Assembly: GCA_900095095.1 (NCBI GenBank)
Contig: FMBT01000300.1
Span: 434,001-498,000 of the forward strand
Length of the DNA: 64,000 bases
Source: Fragilariopsis cylindrus CCMP1102
Taxonomy: Eukaryota; Bacillariophyta; Bacillariophyceae; Bacillariales; Bacillariaceae
Direction: 5' to 3'
The notes under the pieces: model-generated
What the model saw: the letters and a program-made list of their open reading frames with translations, nothing else
Told to the model about the DNA's origin: nothing
Database searches by the model: none
Made by a program: the position numbers and the translations under genes
Part shown: piece by piece, positions 58,550 through 64,000 of the stretch
How the letters are laid out: every line of letters starts with the position of its first letter
Numbering within the stretch: position 1 is the stretch's first letter

Positions 58550-61500
58550 TCACCCCGTTGCTTTAGTCGTAACTTTCTGCTTGCCTTGATTCGTCCCATA
58601 TTTTTTCTTTCTGGGCGTCGTTCCTGTGCTCTTTTTGTCTTTAGATCCATTCCATTTTCCTTCTTCTTTTCTAACTTTCTCAATTGAAAAAGCTGCACCG
58701 AAAGAATCCTCCCCACCAGAATGCCAAGGATTCGAATTATTTCCTTTCTACAGGAGACGTTTACAATCAATCGCAATATGTGTCAGAGACGGCGGTGTTC
58801 ATATGATAAAACCACGACAACGAAAAATTAACAACAACTGCAGTGAGACCTCGAGAACAATATCAACAGAATTTACCTTGTCAACAAGCTTCCCCCAGCG
58901 ATTCCTTTTCCCTTCTTTAACCCTCAGCTCAGCCGGTCCGTGGGCAAATACACATTTATTTTTCTTCTTCATTGGACAAGATATTCCAAGACTGGTATCC
59001 CAGTGGTTGCAAAGTCTAGTTCGAAATTTAGGATCCTCTAAACATCGCTTCGAGGCTGGATCACGTTTCTTGTAAAAGGGTTCGATATGTCTTGACCATT
59101 CGTCCTGAGATCGGCTCCACCCACGGCAATTGAACGCCTTCGCAGCGATACTGCCTTCCCATACAATTATGTCGGCATCCGATTCATTGTCTGTATTATT
59201 AGTTACCGCGTCTGTACTTTCAGAGCTTGTGCCCTCAATTGGATCAATTTTGATCCCTCCAGATGATATCTCGGGTCTTGTTAGGTGCGTTGAATTCATT
59301 TCTGCTGCGGAAGGTAAAGATTTTTTCTCAACTATGACGGATGTCGGTGCGGTAGGGATTTGTTTGGTATCAAATTTTGTCGGAGTAATATCAAACTTTG
59401 GAACCAGTGGGTCGTCATCCGGTAAATTACGCCCGCAAAATGTGTAGCAGTGCATGACCAGAGCTGGAAATTTTATTCCAAAGTATTCACATAGTGCATT
59501 TTGATTTGGAGCAGTAGTTAGACGGAATTCTTCTGGTAGTTCATCAAAATGATGGTGTTTATTTCGAATAAGTCTCAATAGATCTCTAATACAGGAATAA
59601 TCATAAGTCCGAAATTTCTGCACATTATCAATAAGAGCACTGTCAAGCTTTGCTTCCCATGAAGTGCCTATAACATCAAGAGCACTACGTTCAATGGCTA
59701 ACGAGTTGATAGTATTCGACGAGTTTTGAGTTTGAGTTAGGAAATCTGTCTCTAAGCGGTCAGAAAAATCACATAGAAATGCAAGCTTCTTCTGAGAATC
59801 CCAGAAGAATGGATGCTGACAAACTTCTTTCGCCGTAGGACGCAACCTTGGATTTCGATCTAGCATCGAGCGGACCAAATAAAACGCCTCTGTGGAAATT
59901 GTTTTGAGCGGGTCAAGTTTTGGTCGGTTGTGCATGATATTTGCTTCTCTCTCGAACCATTCACCAAATGGGTGGCATCCTGGTATCAAAACTGAATAGA
60001 ATATGCACCCGAGTGAAAAAATATCCACAGATCTACTTGTCCGTGCGCTAGGTTGGAGATCAGCTGGTTGATGCTCCTTCGAATCTGTCGCATTGCTGAC
60101 GCTATCCGTAGATCTAGCAGACGAGTCGGATGTCAAACGGAGTGCCATTACTTCAGGTGCTTGCCATCCCACGCTTCCAGGTCCTACCCCAATTGAGCTT
60201 ACTCCTATTTTACTCCCTCGAAACGAGGACTCGTCGACAAGGCTGGCGCCGATACTACTTTGTCCCATCAATTGCTTGCCAAGTCCCATGTCTGAAATTT
60301 TTGCGTCGTAATAATTATTAGCAAAATTCACAAAGATAGAGTCTTCGTCTTTCCTTTTTTTCTTTCCTCGTTTAGAGATCGCGAGCAAGATATTCTGCAA
60401 ATAAAGTATTGATTTAATAAATAAAGTAATGAATCAGACTTGGTAAAAGACTACAGACAAAACGAGTCTTTGTATGCGAGGAAAATAGTGACACTTACTG
60501 CTGGTTTCATATCTCTATGGACAATTCTAAGGGAATGTAAATGTTTTACTCCTGAAGCAATCTGTAGTAAAATCCTTATAATAGCGTACATGCTATCGCT
60601 TGAGAAGTCACATGTCACCTCTTCCGCATCTGACAACAACGATTTGGTTTGCTGTTGATTGACTCGAAGAATTGCAATCAGTTCATGAAGAGACAAGTCG
60701 CAAAGCTCCAGTGCAAGATAAACAAAATCGCCTCTTACTTCTTTGAGGAAATAACGAACGACATTTGGATCACCGTCACTTTCGATGAGAAGAGAAATTT
60801 CACGATCTGCACTAGCGTGATACGCCTTTAACATTCGTTTTACAGCAACACTTCTTCCTTCTAAGATCCCTTTGTATACAACAGTTCCATGACCTCCATA
60901 TCCAAGAACATCCTCGCTCACTGAAATCACCTCTTGTCGATTTGACTGTTCGAAAGTTTGTTGTTCGCCGTCTAGTTTATCAGCAGTTGAAAGCACGCCG
61001 TTGATCTTATCGTCGCGTTCGACTTTGAGAATAGAATTTTGTCGTTCTCTTTCGTCGTTTAGACGCTTTCGACGACCAAGTTCAAACGAGACAACAAACA
61101 AAAGTGCAATCGTTGGTGGCAGCCATGATCCTAATACACGAAAGAATTTTTGGTAAGAATTTTTGTGGGTTCGATTTTTGGTCCCGTAGAGGTCTCGCGG
61201 TGAAACATAACCATATTCGGGATGGTAGAAACCTCCAAGGTCTTGAGGAGAAACGTAACCGTATTGCGGATGGTGGAACCCTCCGTCATCCTCTTTATGA
61301 AACTTACTAGACATGACAGCAAGACTTGCATCTGACAGCTCATGATGTTGAAACTGACGTTGATGTTTACCAGAAATTAAATGTTCAACATTTCCCAATG
61401 GAGGAAGTGCTTCAGATGATATCTTGTGATCACTAGGGTTCTTAATCAGACAGGAAGGAAATGTTGGCGAGCCTGAAACACATGATTTTTTCGCTGCAAG

Positions 61501-63147
61501 AGTCCCGTGTCTTCCATGGTCGGGATTATGTTGTTGATTGATGAATTGCTGTTGATGCTGGTTATTGCTATTGTCGCTATGTTGAAAATTAGCATTAGGT
61601 CGCCCTGGAAGCTGAGATACTAGTTGTGTTATGTGTTTGGCACCATTGCTACTTGAGGCAGCTGCAGAAGACGTCGACGCTATTACAGTGGCACTGCTAG
61701 TAGCCTTACCTGTAACTGCGCCCATATTACGACGTAAAGGAAGCGCATATAGCTGACCGTTGGACATTGCGCCCACAATCGGTGTGTCATCCAAAGATAC
61801 AATATCTGACTGACGTTCCATCTCTTTTGTGATATCATCTAAACTAGCATCAGGGTCAGGAACTTCTGGTATTATATCTACACCCATAACCGAACCGGTT
61901 ACCGCATCCATAGCAAAGACTATAGGTGAATCAAAGGATTCATCAGCAACCCATGTAAGTTTGTTGTCATCATCAAAATCCCGCAAAGCAACGTTTCCAT
62001 TTGGTGTTGCTATCAAAGCCGATGCGTCCTCGAATTTTGCTGCAGCTGTTGAGGATAAGGATGAAGTGGTGTCGGAGGTAGGCAGACCAAGTCGAGGATA
62101 AATCATATAATTTTGCTCCGATTTTGAAAAATCATCATCTTCACCATCGCTATCATCATCGGAATCCCTTCTAGGGGAACTATTAGGTCGTATTACTTGT
62201 TTTGATTTCCAAGCTTCATTTCCCATCATTCCATTCATATCTGCTACACTCATAATCTCAGCAACAGAGAATTTGGCATCTACCATTCCTGTCCTCGCAT
62301 CTTGGACCGTTATAAAATTATCAACTCTACCGATCCATACAACGTTCCGATCATCCAGGGTAGGCAGAGAGGATGCACTCCTTTCGTCTTCATCCTGCGT
62401 GTTTTTGACAACACGAAGAATTTGCCCCGTCTCCCCGTCCAAAGCGGCTGCAGAAGATTGTCGAGAACCAACAAAAAATCGTCCATCGTCCAAAAAAGGA
62501 GCCCTCGCCACAAGCTCCTTCACGGAAGTCGAAGTAGTTACATCATTTGTAGTAGTATAAACAGTACCGTCCACTGAAGGAACCGCTGTATAGCTTGCCA
62601 AAGATGCGGACTTAGTGGTAGTAGTGGTAGATACCAATGGCCTTAGAATATAGCTAGCCTCCTCTGAAAGGGTTTTCGACGAGGTGGGCGGTTTCATATA
62701 CGAAGAAGACGATGACGACGAAGCAGCAGTCTTCTCGGATTGTTTCCACAAGATCTGACCTGTTTCTTTGGAAATTCCAGCAACCGTTCCATCGACTGCT
62801 ACGACAACAATGATCTCTGGTGGTGCCAATGCTCTTCCACTTCCCCCTTCACCGCCACTATCTTCGTCCTCTTGATCAAATGCTGCGTCTTTGTTATTTT
62901 TTTCGGAGAAGATCAAAGGGTCATCATCATCATCATCATCATCATCACCATCGAAGTCATCTAAATTCACTATATTGTCTTCCGATGCTGATGCTGATGC
63001 TGATGCTGATGTTGCTGCTACTGATGCGCCAATCTGTGACGATATCGCACAGCAGGCTAGACATACCAATAATAATGTAGGCAGTAATAGTCTACCCCTT
63101 TTCTTTCGGAAATGCGCCGAGTCAACGATTTCTTCGCTGCTTTTCAT
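58550..63147 (-). CDS. IRE1: IRE1-type ER stress sensor kinase/RNase with C-terminal CCCH zinc-finger tail
   Basis: Exons deduced as 60499-63147, 58877-60394 and 58550-58747 (all phase 0), about 1,454 residues. Signal peptide (LLLPTLLLVCLACCAIS), a luminal beta-propeller with PQQ-like blades (VVVAVDGTVAGISKETGQILWK, ALDGETGQILR), Asp/Ser/Asn runs, two HPQ/EYGYVSPQDL repeats, then a membrane helix (PPTIALLFVVSFEL). The kinase has GYGGHGTVV, VAVKRM, HRDMKPANILL (exon junction), SDMGLGK (DMG, as in plant IRE1) and GWQAPEV. The KEN RNase follows with KFRTYDYSCIRDLLRLIRNKHHHFDELP, retaining the catalytic Tyr, Arg-Asn-Lys and His set. After ~100 residues of acidic linker comes a CCCH finger (C-x10-C-x7-C-x3-H, about 58940-59025) and a basic tail. 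No frameshift in the whole gene. Confidence 0.93.
58940..59030 (-). other. CCCH zinc finger of the IRE1 protein
   Basis: FRTRLCNHWDTSLGISC, then PMKKKNKC and VFAHGPAELRVKEGKRNRWG: cysteines spaced 10 and 7 apart and a His three residues after the last, flanked by basic residues as in RNA-binding CCCH proteins. Confidence 0.8.
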
Positions 63148-64000
63148 TCTCTCCTATCCGTTCTTATCTTTTCCCTCCTCTCTTCTATTCCTTATATTTT
63201 ATTTTGCCGTGTATTCATTATTCATTGTGTCGAATTGTCTCATCCGATTTGTTGCTGTTTTACTTGGTAAAGTAATGTTAATAATGATGTTTGTTACGGT
63301 GGTATGTTTAATGTTTAATGTACAATTGATATTTTCAATGGGTGTGTATGCATTTTCAATTATTTTTTCAACAGCTCTATTAAAATATAAAACGAATGAA
63401 TGATTACGACTGTATGTGATGATGGCGTTTTGTAACGTTACAATTCTGAAACGTGGGACTTCTATTTTATGGCATTACTACTACTACTATACTGTAGCTG
63501 CAACAAGCTAGGTAGTAGATCTCAAAAATAGGCATGACACTAAATGTTATCACTAAATGATATCATAACACAGTTTAGGTCAAGTGATTTTCTATTAGAT
63601 AGCTAAACTCAACCCCCTGCACAGAGCCTACCTGAGGGAATAAATCTTGCCAGCTGAAATTGCTGAATGTAGAAGAAGAGTAGTTACAAAATAAAATAAA
63701 TTGTGTGACATCATGGTATAATGCAAGATAGAAATGAAGACTAACAACACATCATGATCAATAGCAAGATATAAGAAATAAATACTAACAACAACATCCT
63801 CTTGCAATCATGAATGTAATTATCATTTGATGATTCTGATCAATCATGAGCCAGACAGTTGGAGTAGGACTGAGTACACACTTGTTTGGTGGTCTAGTTC
63901 TACTGCAATGAAACTGATGGTAGTGATAGAAATAATCTCTACTCTTAATTCAGACCTACTTTGTGTAAGATCTCTAAAATAGATTATATATCACCTACAA
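63148..64000. other. IRE1 upstream region, no gene seen
   Basis: The 5' flank of IRE1 and about 600 bp of AT-rich DNA up to the window end. A T-rich pyrimidine leader lies just upstream of the IRE1 start. Confidence 0.45.

Overview
The window is nuclear DNA of a photosynthetic stramenopile, most likely a pennate diatom. It is AT-rich, has compact genes with short GT-AG introns of about 45 to 230 bp, and is full of microsatellites. It encodes a lysine-, tyrosine- and tryptophan-rich secreted protein of the cingulin/silaffin kind, precursors with plastid-type signal peptides, diatom-style leucine-rich-repeat and DNRLRE surface proteins, and housekeeping genes (EMC10, PRP38, TyrRS, RuvBL1, CCT1). 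Species cannot be fixed from the sequence alone. Layout: 1-4.4 kb holds the end of EMC10, PRP38 and the cingulin-like gene. 4.4-9.3 kb is gene-poor and contains a probable non-autonomous transposon. 9.3-26.5 kb holds a HAD-like plastid protein, a DNRLRE membrane protein, a pseudo-dimeric tyrosyl-tRNA synthetase, an LRR surface protein, a conserved plastid protein, RuvBL1, a membrane protein and an MFS transporter. 28-40 kb is the signalling block: a protein kinase, an H-NOX protein, a giant hybrid histidine kinase and an FCP/SCP-type phosphatase. 43-50 kb holds two paralogous ankyrin-type coiled-coil proteins and an OTU protease. 50.5-63 kb holds a kinesin, a methyltransferase, CCT1, an unknown basic protein and IRE1. 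The most notable feature is a divergent gene pair at 30.3-38.0 kb. The left gene encodes an H-NOX heme domain with the proximal histidine and the YxSxR motif. The right gene encodes an HNOBA (H-NOX-associated PAS) domain and coiled coil like those of animal soluble guanylate cyclase, joined to a histidine kinase and receiver instead of a cyclase. Both proteins also carry a roughly 105-residue domain I do not recognise, once in the H-NOX protein and twice in the kinase. I infer a split nitric-oxide (or O2) receptor that signals by phosphorelay and may assemble through this domain. Other points of interest are an IRE1 with a C-terminal CCCH zinc-finger tail, a double-length TyrRS with a degenerate second catalytic core, and twelve one-base deletions, mostly in short homopolymers, that break otherwise well-conserved genes and look like consensus errors rather than biology. 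Exon structures were deduced by eye from splice signals, reading phase and family similarity.
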